Part shown: positions 53,528 through 62,080 of the stretch, piece by piece
How the letters are laid out: every line of letters starts with the position of its first letter
How positions within the stretch are numbered: the stretch's first letter is position 1
DNA from: DTU015 sp012837895
GTDB taxonomy: Bacteria; Bacillota; Sulfobacillia; Fermentithermobacillales; Fermentithermobacillaceae
DNA length: 64,000 nt
NCBI GenBank assembly: GCA_050952085.1
Contig: JBMNKH010000004.1
Location: forward strand, 124,001-188,000
Reading direction: 5' to 3'
The notes under the pieces: generated by a model
Databases searched by the model: none
What the model was told of the DNA's origin: nothing
The model's input: only the letters and a program-made list of their open reading frames with translations
Made by a program: the position numbers and the translations under genes

Positions 53528-54415
53528 TTACAACAGGTTCATCTTGCTGAGAATCTTGTGTATAGCTTCCCTCTCTCCTTCGCCGGGAGGACATAGGGGC
53601 AACCTGAAGCCGCCCACCTGAACTCCGGCCATTTCAAGGGCAGTCTTTACAGGCACCGGGTTGGTCGTAATGAACAGGACCTTGAACAGTTGGAACAGTT
53701 TGTAGTGAACCGCCTGTGCCTCGTGTACCTTGCCCCCGGCATAGAAGTTTATCATATTTTTCAGGTCCCGGGCTACCAGATGTGCCGCAACCGAAACCAC
53801 CCCGGAACCCCCTAAGGCTAAGATAGGCAGGGTAAGACTGTCGTCTCCGGAGTAGACGTAGAAATGCTCGCCGCAGCTTTCCAAGATAGCCGAAGTCTGG
53901 TCCAATATGCCCGATGCTTCTTTGATCGCTACCACATTTTCAAGTTCCGCAAGACGCAGTACGGTTTCAGGCAACAAGTTCACCGATGTCCTGGAGGGTA
54001 CGTTATATAACATAACCGGCAGCGGTACTGCCTCTGACATGGCGCGGAAATGGCGGTACAAACCATCCTGGCTTGGTTTGTTGTAATATGGGGTAACTGC
54101 CAGGATACCGTCTGCACCCGCCTTCTCAACCAGTTTGGCCAATTGGACACTGTTTGCAGTGTTGTAGGAACTTGCGCCTGCCCACACCATTACCGATGGA
54201 TCCAGCGCCTCCCGGACTTCAGATACAAGCCTGACCTTCTCTTCATTAGTTAACGTGGGCGATTCACCTGTTGTTCCCGAAATCAAGACACCGTCTGCAC
54301 CCTGGGACACAAGCTGCCTTGCAAGCCTGACTGCAGCCTGGTAGTCAACCTGCAAATCATCGCCAAACGGGGTTACCATGGCAACAATCAGACTTCCATA
54401 GGGCGATAACCTCAT
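53528..54415 (-). CDS. dapA: 4-hydroxy-tetrahydrodipicolinate synthase
   Basis: DapA of 295 residues condenses pyruvate with aspartate semialdehyde in lysine and diaminopimelate synthesis. The Schiff-base Lys165 lies in VVAIKEASG. Tyr137 in LYNVPSRT and the threonines of SGTTGESPTL are present. The ATG at 54415 follows GGGGGAG. It is the third gene of asd-lysC-dapA. Confidence 0.95.
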   Translation of the reverse strand: MRLSPYGSLIVAMVTPFGDDLQVDYQAAVRLARQLVSQGADGVLISGTTGESPTLTNEEKVRLVSEVREALDPSVMVWAGASSYNTANSVQLAKLVEKAGADGILAVTPYYNKPSQDGLYRHFRAMSEAVPLPVMLYNVPSRTSVNLLPETVLRLAELENVVAIKEASGILDQTSAILESCGEHFYVYSGDDSLTLPILALGGSGVVSVAAHLVARDLKNMINFYAGGKVHEAQAVHYKLFQLFKVLFITTNPVPVKTALEMAGVQVGGFRLPLCPPGEGEREAIHKILSKMNLL

Positions 54416-54432
54416 CAGACTACACTCCCCCA

Positions 54433-54474
54433 ATCATGTAACCTTAACCATGTATCATTGATCATGTATCCTTT
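54433..54474. repeat. Three imperfect 14-bp tandem repeats before dapA
   Basis: Three consecutive 14-base units (54433-54446, 54447-54460, 54461-54474) share the core CATGTA and fill the lysC-dapA spacer up to the dapA ribosome-binding region. Function is unknown. They could be slippage products or a leader element. Confidence 0.6.
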
Positions 54475-54478
54475 ACGA

Positions 54479-55726
54479 TCACAGGCCGAAAGCGTCATGC
54501 AGGACATTGACCGCCCTGTTTAGGTGCTCTTCCTCTATCAAACAGGATATGGTTATGTTTGAATCTGAACTCCCCAGAATCCTGATATTTTCCCGGGCCA
54601 GGGCAGTAGCTACATTATTCATCACCCCTGCCCTGCCATGCATACCATGTCCAATCACAGTCACCTTTGCCCTACCTGTTTGGATGCACGCACAGTCTCG
54701 TAGGTCGCCCAACCGCGCAACTGCCTCCCCGGCGATATCTTCAGCAACTGCAAAGGACAACCTGTCTGGAAACACGTTGATTACATCAAGCGAAATATCA
54801 GTCAGTGACTGCAAGATGCAAGTTAGCTGTTTCATCTGATCTTCAGGACAAAGGTTCACCACTACTTGCGCCCTGTCCCTCACGTACGTGATCCCTGTAA
54901 CAGGATTGTCATTGCGCAAGAACAGCCACGGCGTCTCCCTGTCTTCACCGCTCCCGATTACCGTTTCCTTGCTGCCCGGTTCCAGGGAGCGCACCTTTAT
55001 AGGCACTTGGGCCCTCGCTGCTATCTGCACCGCCCTGGGATGAATCACCTTGGCGCCTTCCATTGCCAGGTGGATCACTTCATCGTAAGTGACAAAAGGT
55101 ATTGTCTTGGCGCTTCTGACCATTTTGGGATCAGCTGTCAGAATTCCTTCTACATCCGTATAAACTTCGACGCATCTTGCCAGGAGGGCACCGCCCAGGG
55201 CAGCGGCAGTGGTGTCACTACCTCCCCTTCCCAGGGTGGTAATATCCCCTGATTCCGCCATTCCCTGAAACCCTGCGACTACCACAACTTTGCCTTCATC
55301 TAGATGCCTCCTGACATGGGTAGAATCAACCGCGATTATACCTGCATCGCCGAAATTGGTGTCTGTGATTATACCGGCCTGGCCCCCGCTGAGAGCCATG
55401 GCCGGGATATCCCTTGTCTTGAGTTCCTGGACCATCAGGACGGCGGATATGATCTCGCCGCATGAAAGGAGCAAATCCAATTCCCTGGGTGCTATATCCT
55501 TGGAAATGCTCTTAGCCAGCGAGATAAGGGTATCAGTGGCGTATGGTTCCCCCTTGCGCCCCATAGCAGAAACTACAGCGAGCACCCTGAACCCCCTGTC
55601 CAGGGCTTCTTGTATCCTGTCGCAGGCTAGCTGCCGCTTTTCCCTGGATTCAAGGCATGTACCGCCAAACTTCTGAATCAGTATGGATTCCCCGGCCCTC
55701 TGTATGCCAGGTCCAGGCGCCTTCAT
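54479..55726 (-). CDS. dapG: Aspartate kinase (DapG-type, two ACT domains)
   Basis: The 415-residue enzyme phosphorylates aspartate, the first step to lysine, diaminopimelate, threonine and methionine. The kinase domain starts at IQKFGGT (17-23) with GRGGSDTTA. Two C-terminal ACT domains bind feedback effectors, and DapG-type enzymes respond to diaminopimelate. The ATG at 55726 overlaps the asd stop as ATGA. Calling it dapG rather than lysC rests on gene order (asd-dapG-dapA as in Bacillus). Confidence 0.9.
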   Translation of the reverse strand: MKAPGPGIQRAGESILIQKFGGTCLESREKRQLACDRIQEALDRGFRVLAVVSAMGRKGEPYATDTLISLAKSISKDIAPRELDLLLSCGEIISAVLMVQELKTRDIPAMALSGGQAGIITDTNFGDAGIIAVDSTHVRRHLDEGKVVVVAGFQGMAESGDITTLGRGGSDTTAAALGGALLARCVEVYTDVEGILTADPKMVRSAKTIPFVTYDEVIHLAMEGAKVIHPRAVQIAARAQVPIKVRSLEPGSKETVIGSGEDRETPWLFLRNDNPVTGITYVRDRAQVVVNLCPEDQMKQLTCILQSLTDISLDVINVFPDRLSFAVAEDIAGEAVARLGDLRDCACIQTGRAKVTVIGHGMHGRAGVMNNVATALARENIRILGSSDSNITISCLIEEEHLNRAVNVLHDAFGL

Positions 55727-56733
55727 CCCTCTCCCCTCACGAGAGCCCTTACAATATTGCATGCGTTTGTGGCTGCACCCCGCCTTAAGTTATCTGCCAC
55801 CACCCAATACAGGATACCTTTGTTTGAACTCAGGTCGCGCCTAAGCCTGCCCACGTAGACTTCATCAGTATCCTCGCACTGAAGGGGGGTGGGATACACA
55901 TAGCTAGATGGATCATCCAGCACAGTCACTCCGGGGAACTGATTGAGTTTTTCACGGATTACATCTATAGAAGGGTCCTTTTGCGTTTCCACAAGGCAAG
56001 CTTCTGAATGGCCTATGAAAACAGGCACCCTGACGCAAGTACATGATATGGGAAGATCAGGAATGCCTAGGATTTTCCTGGTCTCGTTTACCATCTTCAT
56101 TTCTTCCCGTGTATACCCATTAGCAAGGAAACCATCTATCTGAGGTATCAGGTTAAAGGCGATAGGGTGGGGAAACTGGGATTCATCCCCGTGGCTTGTG
56201 CTGCCCGCGGTGATAAAGTCGAAAGAGGTTCTCTCAAGTTCGGCGATTGCCTTGTATCCGGCACCTGATACTGACTGGTATGTGGTTACATAAACACGGG
56301 ATAGCCCGAACTGCTCACATATTGGGTAAAGAGTCATGACAAGCTGTATCGTAGAGCAGTTGGGGCCTGAGATCAGGCCTTTGTGGGAAAATATCTCACG
56401 GCCGTTGACTTCAGGCACCACCAGAGGCACCCCGGGGTCCATCCTGAAAGCAGATGAAGTGTCTATTATAACAGGGCCGCCTCTTATGGCCTGTACAAGT
56501 TCAACCGACGTCTCACCAGGCGTACATAAGAGCACGATATCGGCTTTCTTGAGCAGCTTCAGTTCAGTATGGGTAATCCGGAGGGTTTGCCCTCTGTATT
56601 CCACCTGCCTACCGATGGACTCAGAGCGGCCTGTGAGGTACAATCTCAAATCCGGGATGGGGTCCTTGTCAAGTATGTTTACAACACGCCTGCCTACCAG
56701 TCCACCTGCGCCAACAACCACCAATCTAACCAT
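55723..56733 (-). CDS. asd: Aspartate-semialdehyde dehydrogenase
   Basis: Asd of 336 residues reduces aspartyl phosphate to the semialdehyde. It has the Rossmann loop VVGAGGLVGRR, catalytic Cys126 in SGPNCSTIQ and the substrate motif SGAGYKA. The ATG at 56733 follows GGGGGGGAGG. It is the first gene of the lysine-branch trio, 160 bases after rplL and beyond a terminator-like hairpin. Confidence 0.95.
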   Translation of the reverse strand: MVRLVVVGAGGLVGRRVVNILDKDPIPDLRLYLTGRSESIGRQVEYRGQTLRITHTELKLLKKADIVLLCTPGETSVELVQAIRGGPVIIDTSSAFRMDPGVPLVVPEVNGREIFSHKGLISGPNCSTIQLVMTLYPICEQFGLSRVYVTTYQSVSGAGYKAIAELERTSFDFITAGSTSHGDESQFPHPIAFNLIPQIDGFLANGYTREEMKMVNETRKILGIPDLPISCTCVRVPVFIGHSEACLVETQKDPSIDVIREKLNQFPGVTVLDDPSSYVYPTPLQCEDTDEVYVGRLRRDLSSNKGILYWVVADNLRRGAATNACNIVRALVRGEG

Positions 56734-56839
56734 GCCGGCCTCCCCCCCCAAGAAAGGCTGAATCCGATCCAGTATATGTGGGGTAAAGCCCCGTGGTTAG
56801 GTGAAAAGAACACAAGGGTGAAACGGTACGGTTAGGTGG

Positions 56840-56878
56840 AAAAGGGGACGCAAGCAGCCCCGGGCTGCCGGCATCCCC
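56840..56878 (-). terminator. Terminator/attenuator downstream of rplL
   Basis: On the minus strand an interrupted hairpin (GGGGA, GC and GCAGC pairing with GCTGC, GC and TCCCC) is followed by TTTT, 17 bases past the rplL stop. Many bacteria partly terminate after rplL. Here it would separate ribosomal from dap gene expression. Confidence 0.65.
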
Positions 56879-56895
56879 CTGCATCCGGTTGAGGA

Positions 56896-57276
56896 TTACT
56901 TGAGTTCCACAGTAGCTCCCGCTTTTTCCAGGGCTTCTTTGGCCTTCTCTGCTTCTTCCTTGGAGACTTTCTCTTTGACGGCCTTAGGAGCAGCTTCAAC
57001 AAGCTCCTTTGCTTCCCTCAAGCCGAGGCCTGTAAGTTCCCTTACAGCCTTGATAACTGCTACCCTGCTGGAACCTGCACTGGTGAGCACCACGTCAAAT
57101 TCAGTCTTCTCTTCTTCTGCAGGTGCAGCTTCCTGGGGCGCTGCCACTGCTACAGGAGCAGCTGCAACAGCCTGGGCAGAAACTCCAAATTCCTCTTCAA
57201 ACTTCTTGACCAATTCGGCAAGTTCCAGTACGGTCATGCCTTTTACCAATTCCAATACTTGTTCTATTTTAGACAC
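56896..57276 (-). CDS. rplL: 50S ribosomal protein L7/L12
   Basis: L7/L12 of 126 residues. The N-terminal dimerisation domain binds L10. It is followed by an Ala-rich hinge (about 38-55) and a C-terminal factor-binding domain (KIRELTGLGL-type KAVRELTGLGLREAKELV). The GTG start follows AGGAGG. Confidence 0.97.
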   Translation of the reverse strand: MSKIEQVLELVKGMTVLELAELVKKFEEEFGVSAQAVAAAPVAVAAPQEAAPAEEEKTEFDVVLTSAGSSRVAVIKAVRELTGLGLREAKELVEAAPKAVKEKVSKEEAEKAKEALEKAGATVELK

Positions 57277-57297
57277 TTGAATGAACCTCCTTGTAGG

Positions 57298-57834
57298 TTA
57301 GATTTCACCTTTTTCTTTCTTGGTCTTAAGTCCATCAAGCACCCTGGCGAACCCAACCAAAGTGCCGTTGAGTACTGTAGCCAAACTTGTGATTGGGGCC
57401 TTCATGGCAACTGCTGTCTGCGTCAACAAGGTTTCCCTGGACGGCAAGGTGGCCAAGAACGTGATCCTGTCAATCGTCATCTTCTGCCCGTCCAAGACCC
57501 CGCCCTTGATCTTGAAAACAGGTGTTTCAAGGGCGAAGTTACGCAGCACTTTGGCGGGAGCAACAGGATCTGTCATGCTCAAAGCCATGGCTGTCGGCCC
57601 TTTGAATATCTCGTCCAAGCCTTCCCAGTTGAGTTCCTGGACAGCCCTTTGTGCCAGGGAATTCTTGATCACGCGGTATGTTACGTCATTCTCCCTGCAC
57701 TGCCGGCGTAGCTTGGTGTCATCTGCAACTGAAACGCCTCTGAAGTCTGCGAAGATGACGCTCTTGGCATTGGACATTTCCTCTTTCAAAATGTCTTTGA
57801 CTCTTGCCTTCTGCCGCCTCTGCCTGGATTCCAA
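57298..57834 (-). CDS. rplJ: 50S ribosomal protein L10
   Basis: L10 of 178 residues forms the stalk base and carries L7/L12 dimers on its C-terminal helix. The start is TTG at 57834, seven bases after AGGAGG. An out-of-frame ATG lies in between. An L10 leader precedes it. Confidence 0.95.
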   Translation of the reverse strand: MESRQRRQKARVKDILKEEMSNAKSVIFADFRGVSVADDTKLRRQCRENDVTYRVIKNSLAQRAVQELNWEGLDEIFKGPTAMALSMTDPVAPAKVLRNFALETPVFKIKGGVLDGQKMTIDRITFLATLPSRETLLTQTAVAMKAPITSLATVLNGTLVGFARVLDGLKTKKEKGEI

Positions 57835-57843
57835 CCATATCCC

Positions 57844-57865
57844 TCCTTTGCGACTCCTTTGCGAC
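57844..57865. repeat. 11-bp tandem duplication spanning the rplJ ribosome-binding site
   Basis: The 11-mer tcctttgcgac occurs twice in direct succession. On the minus strand each copy contains AAAGGA, so rplJ has a second Shine-Dalgarno-like sequence upstream of its real one. Confidence 0.7.
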
Positions 57866-57880
57866 TGTACGATGCAACCT

Positions 57881-58013
57881 AAAAAGGGCCCCGCACGAAG
57901 CGTAGGCCCTTGATATCAACATATCAATATCAGTATCTAAGAGTCTAAACCTCGGCGGGCAGCCTGTTCCTATCGGAAAGGCTATTATGTCTTACGACAC
58001 CTGCTGTCTACGG
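57881..58013 (-). ncRNA. L10 leader with attenuator hairpin
   Basis: The spacer between rplA and rplJ holds the conserved L10-leader core on the minus strand: CCGTAGACAGCAGGTG (58013 leftward) pairing toward CCCGCCGAGG (ending at 57950). A terminator-like hairpin with arms AAGGGCC and GGCCCTT and a T run follows at 57911-57881. In Bacillus, free L10(L12)4 binds this RNA and lowers rplJL expression. Confidence 0.85.
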
Positions 58014-58053
58014 TTCATATATTCAATTTTCCATAGTTTAAGGGTTTAGGCTG

Positions 58054-58752
58054 TTACTGCCTGGTTACCTTGCCTACGTCAATAGGGACACCCGGCCCCA
58101 TGGTTGAGCTCAGGGTAACACTTCTTATATATTGCCCTCTGGCTCCGGGCGGCCTTGCCCTGACGATAGCGTCTACAAAAGCGTAGAAATTGTCCAGAAG
58201 TTTGTCAGTGCCGAAAGATACTTTACCAATCCTGCCATGGATAATGCCTGCCCTGTCAGTTCTGAAATCTACTTTACCTCGCTTAATCTCTGTCACGGCT
58301 GACTTTACATCCATGGTCACTGTCCCGGTTCTGGGGTTCGGCATGAGGCCTCTAGGCCCGAGAATACGGCCGAGCCGGCCGACCAGACTCATCATGTCCG
58401 GTGTGGCAACAGCCCTGTCAAACTCAAGCCAACCACCCTGGATCTTTTCAACGAGATCTTCTGCGCCTACGAAATCTGCCCCGGCTTCCCGGGCTTCGTT
58501 AGCTTTGTCGCCCCTTGCAAACACAAGCACGCGCGCTTGCTTTCCTGTACCATGGGGCAATGTGACAGAACCTCGTACCATCTGGTCAGCATGACGTGGG
58601 TTGACCCCCAGCCTCATAGCTATATCTACGGTTTCGTCAAATTTGGCGTAAGACAGTTGGGGGATAAGATCCAGCGCTTCCCGGGGTTCATATAGTTTGC
58701 CTTCTTCTACGCGCTTTACGGATTCAGAATACTTCTTGCCTCTCTTAGGCAT
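58054..58752 (-). CDS. rplA: 50S ribosomal protein L1
   Basis: L1 of 232 residues, with the start PKRGKKYSESVK and the signature MPNPRTGTVTMDV. It forms the mobile L1 stalk at the E site. Confidence 0.97.
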   Translation of the reverse strand: MPKRGKKYSESVKRVEEGKLYEPREALDLIPQLSYAKFDETVDIAMRLGVNPRHADQMVRGSVTLPHGTGKQARVLVFARGDKANEAREAGADFVGAEDLVEKIQGGWLEFDRAVATPDMMSLVGRLGRILGPRGLMPNPRTGTVTMDVKSAVTEIKRGKVDFRTDRAGIIHGRIGKVSFGTDKLLDNFYAFVDAIVRARPPGARGQYIRSVTLSSTMGPGVPIDVGKVTRQ

Positions 58753-58847
58753 TTACCCTTAACCTCCTTGTGGTGTACGGACAAAATCCTCCCACAAAAT
58801 TTGGCCGGTTGTTGCACCGGCAATCATCTGGCTTCTGCCAGCGATGA

Positions 58848-59270
58848 TTACTCTACTTTGATTCCCATACTCCTGGCAGTACCCTCAATCAGGCGCATGG
58901 CGCTCTCGACTGAAGCTGCATTAAGGTCCTTCATCTTAAGCTCAGCTATTTCCCTCACCTGATCCTTGGTGACTCTCCCGACTATATTGCGGTTGGGTTC
59001 ACCCGAGGCAGTTTCTATTCCTGCTGCCTTCTTCAACAGCACAGATGCAGGAGGGGTCTTAACGACAAAGCTGAAAGACCGGTCTTCATAAATTGTGACT
59101 ACCACAGGTACGATAGTGCCAACCTGGTTGGATGTCCTATCGTTGAACTGTCTTGTGAACAGCTGCAGGTTCACCTGGTGGGGTGCTAATGCAGGCCCGA
59201 CAGGCGGGGCAGGAGTTGCCTTTCCACCTTCAATCTGCAGCTTCACTACTGCTCTAACCTTCTTAGCCAT
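58848..59270 (-). CDS. rplK: 50S ribosomal protein L11
   Basis: L11 of 140 residues, with LQIEGGKATPAPPVGPALAPH and the C-terminal RNA-binding domain (SMGIKVE end). It senses stalled A sites for RelA-type responses. It begins 10 bases after nusG. Confidence 0.97.
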   Translation of the reverse strand: MAKKVRAVVKLQIEGGKATPAPPVGPALAPHQVNLQLFTRQFNDRTSNQVGTIVPVVVTIYEDRSFSFVVKTPPASVLLKKAAGIETASGEPNRNIVGRVTKDQVREIAELKMKDLNAASVESAMRLIEGTARSMGIKVE

Positions 59271-59280
59271 ACTCTTTCCC

Positions 59281-59823
59281 TCACACTTCCTCTACCTGAT
59301 TGAAATCCAGTTCCACCGGAGTCTCGCGGCCAAATATCGAAATCAATATCCGGAGTTTACCCCTGTCTGCCATGACATCCTGGACCATGCCCATCATGCC
59401 CTGGAACGGCCCTGACTTGACCCTGACGCTCTGGCCGGGCCTGAACCGGACTCTCACCCTGGGTGCTCCCTCGCCGCTAATCCGCATGAAAATCGTTTCC
59501 ACTTCATGGTCGTCAAGGGGAATGGGTTTTGAACCAGGTCCCACAAAACCTGTTACCCCTGGGGTGTTTCTGACCACATACCACGAATCATCTGACATGA
59601 TCATATTCACCATCACGTAGCCAGGGAATACCTTGCGTTTAACTACACGCTTCTTTCCGTCCTTATATTCAATTTCTTCTTCCTCGGGTACGAGAACCTT
59701 GAATATTTTATCTGACATGTTCATATTGTCAATTCGTTTCTCCAGGTTGGTCTTCACCTGGTTCTCGTAACCTGAGTAGGTATGGACTACATACCACTGA
59801 CCCTTTTCTTCTGGCATACTCAT
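59281..59823 (-). CDS. nusG: Transcription termination/antitermination factor NusG
   Basis: NusG of 180 residues has the NGN domain (GQWYVVHTYSGYENQV) that binds RNA polymerase and a C-terminal KOW domain (VRVKSGPFQGMMGMV) that binds S10 or Rho. The ATG at 59823 follows GAGGGG. The frame is open six codons further. Confidence 0.96.
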   Translation of the reverse strand: MSMPEEKGQWYVVHTYSGYENQVKTNLEKRIDNMNMSDKIFKVLVPEEEEIEYKDGKKRVVKRKVFPGYVMVNMIMSDDSWYVVRNTPGVTGFVGPGSKPIPLDDHEVETIFMRISGEGAPRVRVRFRPGQSVRVKSGPFQGMMGMVQDVMADRGKLRILISIFGRETPVELDFNQVEEV

Positions 59824-59871
59824 GAAATAAGGACCCCTCACTTCCTTTTGGTCCGGGTCCCAGACTCTCCC

Positions 59872-60087
59872 CTATCTCTTAGTAAGAAACCCTACAACAA
59901 GAGTCAAAAGTGCATCAGTACCCCACAGGATAACTCCTATTCCTACCATGGCTGCTAATACCGCAAGAGTGTATACCCGCAATTCGCCTCCAGAAGGCCA
60001 TATCACTTTCTTGAGCTCACCGCGGACTTCTCCCACGAACTTGCCAATCCGCGAAAAAAACCGCCGTAACCCCTGAAAAATCTTCAT
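59872..60087 (-). CDS. secE: Preprotein translocase subunit SecE
   Basis: SecE of 71 residues with one C-terminal membrane helix, preceded by the amphipathic conserved region EVRGELKKVIWPSGGEL. The ATG at 60087 lies behind AGGTGAG. The frame stays open upstream only because it reads through tRNA-Trp. Confidence 0.95.
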   Translation of the reverse strand: MKIFQGLRRFFSRIGKFVGEVRGELKKVIWPSGGELRVYTLAVLAAMVGIGVILWGTDALLTLVVGFLTKR

Positions 60088-60112
60088 CGCACTCACCTGG
60101 TATAAGAATTTA

Positions 60113-60188
60113 TGGCAGGCCCGGAGGGATTCGAACCCCCATCCTTCGGTTTTGGAGACCGCTGCTCTGCCGTTGGAGCTACGGGCCT
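60113..60188 (-). tRNA. tRNA-Trp (anticodon CCA)
   Basis: The cloverleaf on the minus strand has acceptor AGGCCCG/CGGGCCT, discriminator G and encoded CCA. The anticodon loop CTCCAAA gives CCA. One mismatch (G-A) closes the anticodon stem. It sits between rpmG and secE. Confidence 0.95.
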
Positions 60189-60249
60189 GCAAACTCGGCT
60201 TCTCAAACCTAGCCGGTAAGCCGTCTCACTACACCGGTACTAAGGCAAA

Positions 60250-60411
60250 CTACCGTGCTTCTCTATGAACAGTATGGGTACGGCAAAACTTGCAGTACTT
60301 TCTAAGTTCAAGCCTTCCGGAATGGGCTCTCCTATTCTTGGTAGTCGTATAGTTGCGTCGTTTGCACTCTTGACATGCCAGAGTGATTATTTCTGTCGTT
60401 CCTTTGGCCAC
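60250..60411 (-). CDS. rpmG: 50S ribosomal protein L33 (zinc form)
   Basis: My translation finds this 53-residue gene between tuf copy 2 and tRNA-Trp. It starts with GTG after GGGAG and has two cysteine pairs (CQEC and CKFC), the zinc-binding form. The tuf-rpmG-tRNA-Trp-secE-nusG order is common in Gram-positives. Confidence 0.96.
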   Translation of the reverse strand: MAKGTTEIITLACQECKRRNYTTTKNRRAHSGRLELRKYCKFCRTHTVHREAR

Positions 60412-60525
60412 TCAGATCTCCCTCCCATCCCGGTACATTTGCCAAAGCCGAGTGTAACATACGCCTGTTTCCTGTGTCAATCACAGGCTTTATTTGCCTT
60501 CACGTGTTTAGTGCCGATCTACTGT

Positions 60526-61728
60526 TTACCCCAAAATCTTGGTGACTACCCCTGATGCCACAGTGCGTCCGCCTTCGCGGATTGCAAACCTGAGGCCTTC
60601 TTCCATTGCGATCGGTGCTATGAGTTCAACAGATATCCTTACGTTGTCGCCAGGCATAACCATCTCGATGCCCTCAGGCAGAGTGATTGAACCGGTAACG
60701 TCTGTGGTACGGAAGTAGAACTGGGGACGGTAGCCGCTGAAAAATGCGCTGTGCCTTCCTCCCTCTTCCTTGGTCAGCACGTAAACCTCCGCCTCAAACT
60801 TGGTGTAAGGCTTTATGCTGCCGGGCTTCGCCAATACCTGGCCCCTCTCAACTTCAGTCCTGGATATGCCTCTGAGCAGACAGCCTACGTTGTCTCCAGC
60901 CTGGCCCTTGTCAAGGATCTTCCTGAACATCTCGACACCGGTTACCACTGTCGACTTGGGCCTGTCTGTCAAACCTACTATCTCTACAGGATCCCCAACC
61001 TTAACTTCACCGCGCTCTATCCTGCCTGTAGCAACAGTGCCGCGTCCTGTAATCGTAAACACGTCCTCAACCGAAAGCAGGAATGGCTTGTCAACGTCCC
61101 GCTCGGGAGTGGGGATGAACTCGTCGACAGCTTTCATGAGCTCCAAAATACGGCCGCACCACTCGCAATCGTTCTGGCCGCAACCGCATTCAAGAGCCTT
61201 AAGCGCTGAACCTCTTACGATGGGCGTATCGTCGCCCGGGAACTCGTACTTGTCAAGAAGCTCGCGTATCTCGAGCTCTGAAATCTCAAGAAGTTCCTCG
61301 TCGTCAACCATGTCAACCTTGTTCAAGAATACGACTATCGCAGGAACTCCTACCTGCCTCGCCAACAGAACGTGCTCACGGGTCTGGGGCATGGTGCCGT
61401 CTGCAGCAGACACTACAAGAATCGCCCCGTCCATCTGGGCTGCACCGGTAATCATGTTCTTGATGTAGTCGGCGTGCCCTGGGCAGTCTACGTGGGCATA
61501 ATGCCTGTTCTCTGTCTCGTATTCCACGTGAGAAGCTGCAATCGTAATACCTCTCTGACGCTCCTCAGGAGCTTTGTCGATCTTGTCAAACGGTGTGTAC
61601 TCAGCGAAACCTGCAGCTGCAAGTACCCTGGTAATAGCTGCAGTAGTTGTTGTCTTACCATGGTCAATATGCCCAATAGTACCTACGTTCACGTGAGGCT
61701 TAGTTCTTTCAAATTTCTTCTTGGCCAC
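60526..61728 (-). CDS. tuf: Elongation factor Tu, copy 2
   Basis: This 400-residue EF-Tu has the same GTPase motifs as copy 1 and is nearly identical to it over the whole coding length. It starts with GTG at 61728 (copy 1 uses ATG), nine bases after AAGGGG. It is preceded by three tRNA genes, the same arrangement as E. coli tufB. Confidence 0.97.
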   Translation of the reverse strand: MAKKKFERTKPHVNVGTIGHIDHGKTTTTAAITRVLAAAGFAEYTPFDKIDKAPEERQRGITIAASHVEYETENRHYAHVDCPGHADYIKNMITGAAQMDGAILVVSAADGTMPQTREHVLLARQVGVPAIVVFLNKVDMVDDEELLEISELEIRELLDKYEFPGDDTPIVRGSALKALECGCGQNDCEWCGRILELMKAVDEFIPTPERDVDKPFLLSVEDVFTITGRGTVATGRIERGEVKVGDPVEIVGLTDRPKSTVVTGVEMFRKILDKGQAGDNVGCLLRGISRTEVERGQVLAKPGSIKPYTKFEAEVYVLTKEEGGRHSAFFSGYRPQFYFRTTDVTGSITLPEGIEMVMPGDNVRISVELIAPIAMEEGLRFAIREGGRTVASGVVTKILG

Positions 61729-61782
61729 AATAAAATCCCCTTTCCTTGCATTATGGCCCACCTTTGGTGACTTTCTATGGAT

Positions 61783-61811
61783 TTTTTATCAGTATTTATG
61801 GGTTTATGCAA
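61783..61811 (-). promoter_or_regulatory. Possible secondary promoter of tuf copy 2
   Basis: TTGCAT (61811-61806) and TAAAAA (61788-61783) are 17 bases apart on the minus strand, between tRNA-Thr and tuf. Both are partial matches. The -35 overlaps an inverted repeat (61797-61832). Confidence 0.35.
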
Positions 61812-61892
61812 GATGATCTTCACATAAAACCCATTATCACTGGAATCTGGCCGGCTGCATGTCTTGGAGTTGAAATTTGTCCAACATCAAAA

Positions 61893-61968
61893 TGGAGCTC
61901 ACAACCGGAATCGAACCGGTGACCTCATCCTTACCAAGGATGCGCTCTGCCTACTGAGCTATGTGAGC
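61893..61968 (-). tRNA. tRNA-Thr (anticodon GGT)
   Basis: The cloverleaf on the minus strand has acceptor GCTCACA/TGTGAGC, discriminator T and encoded CCA. The stem CATCC/GGATG encloses the loop TTGGTAA, giving anticodon GGT. Confidence 0.95.
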
Positions 61969-61992
61969 ACCATCAACGCTGCAAATATAAAT

Positions 61993-62069
<77 letters not shown>

Positions 62070-62080
62070 ACGTTATTTCC

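Noticed and set aside
60088..60192. N-terminal extension of SecE
   Set aside because: It would translate the tRNA-Trp gene. The ATG at 60087 with AGGTGAG gives normal SecE.
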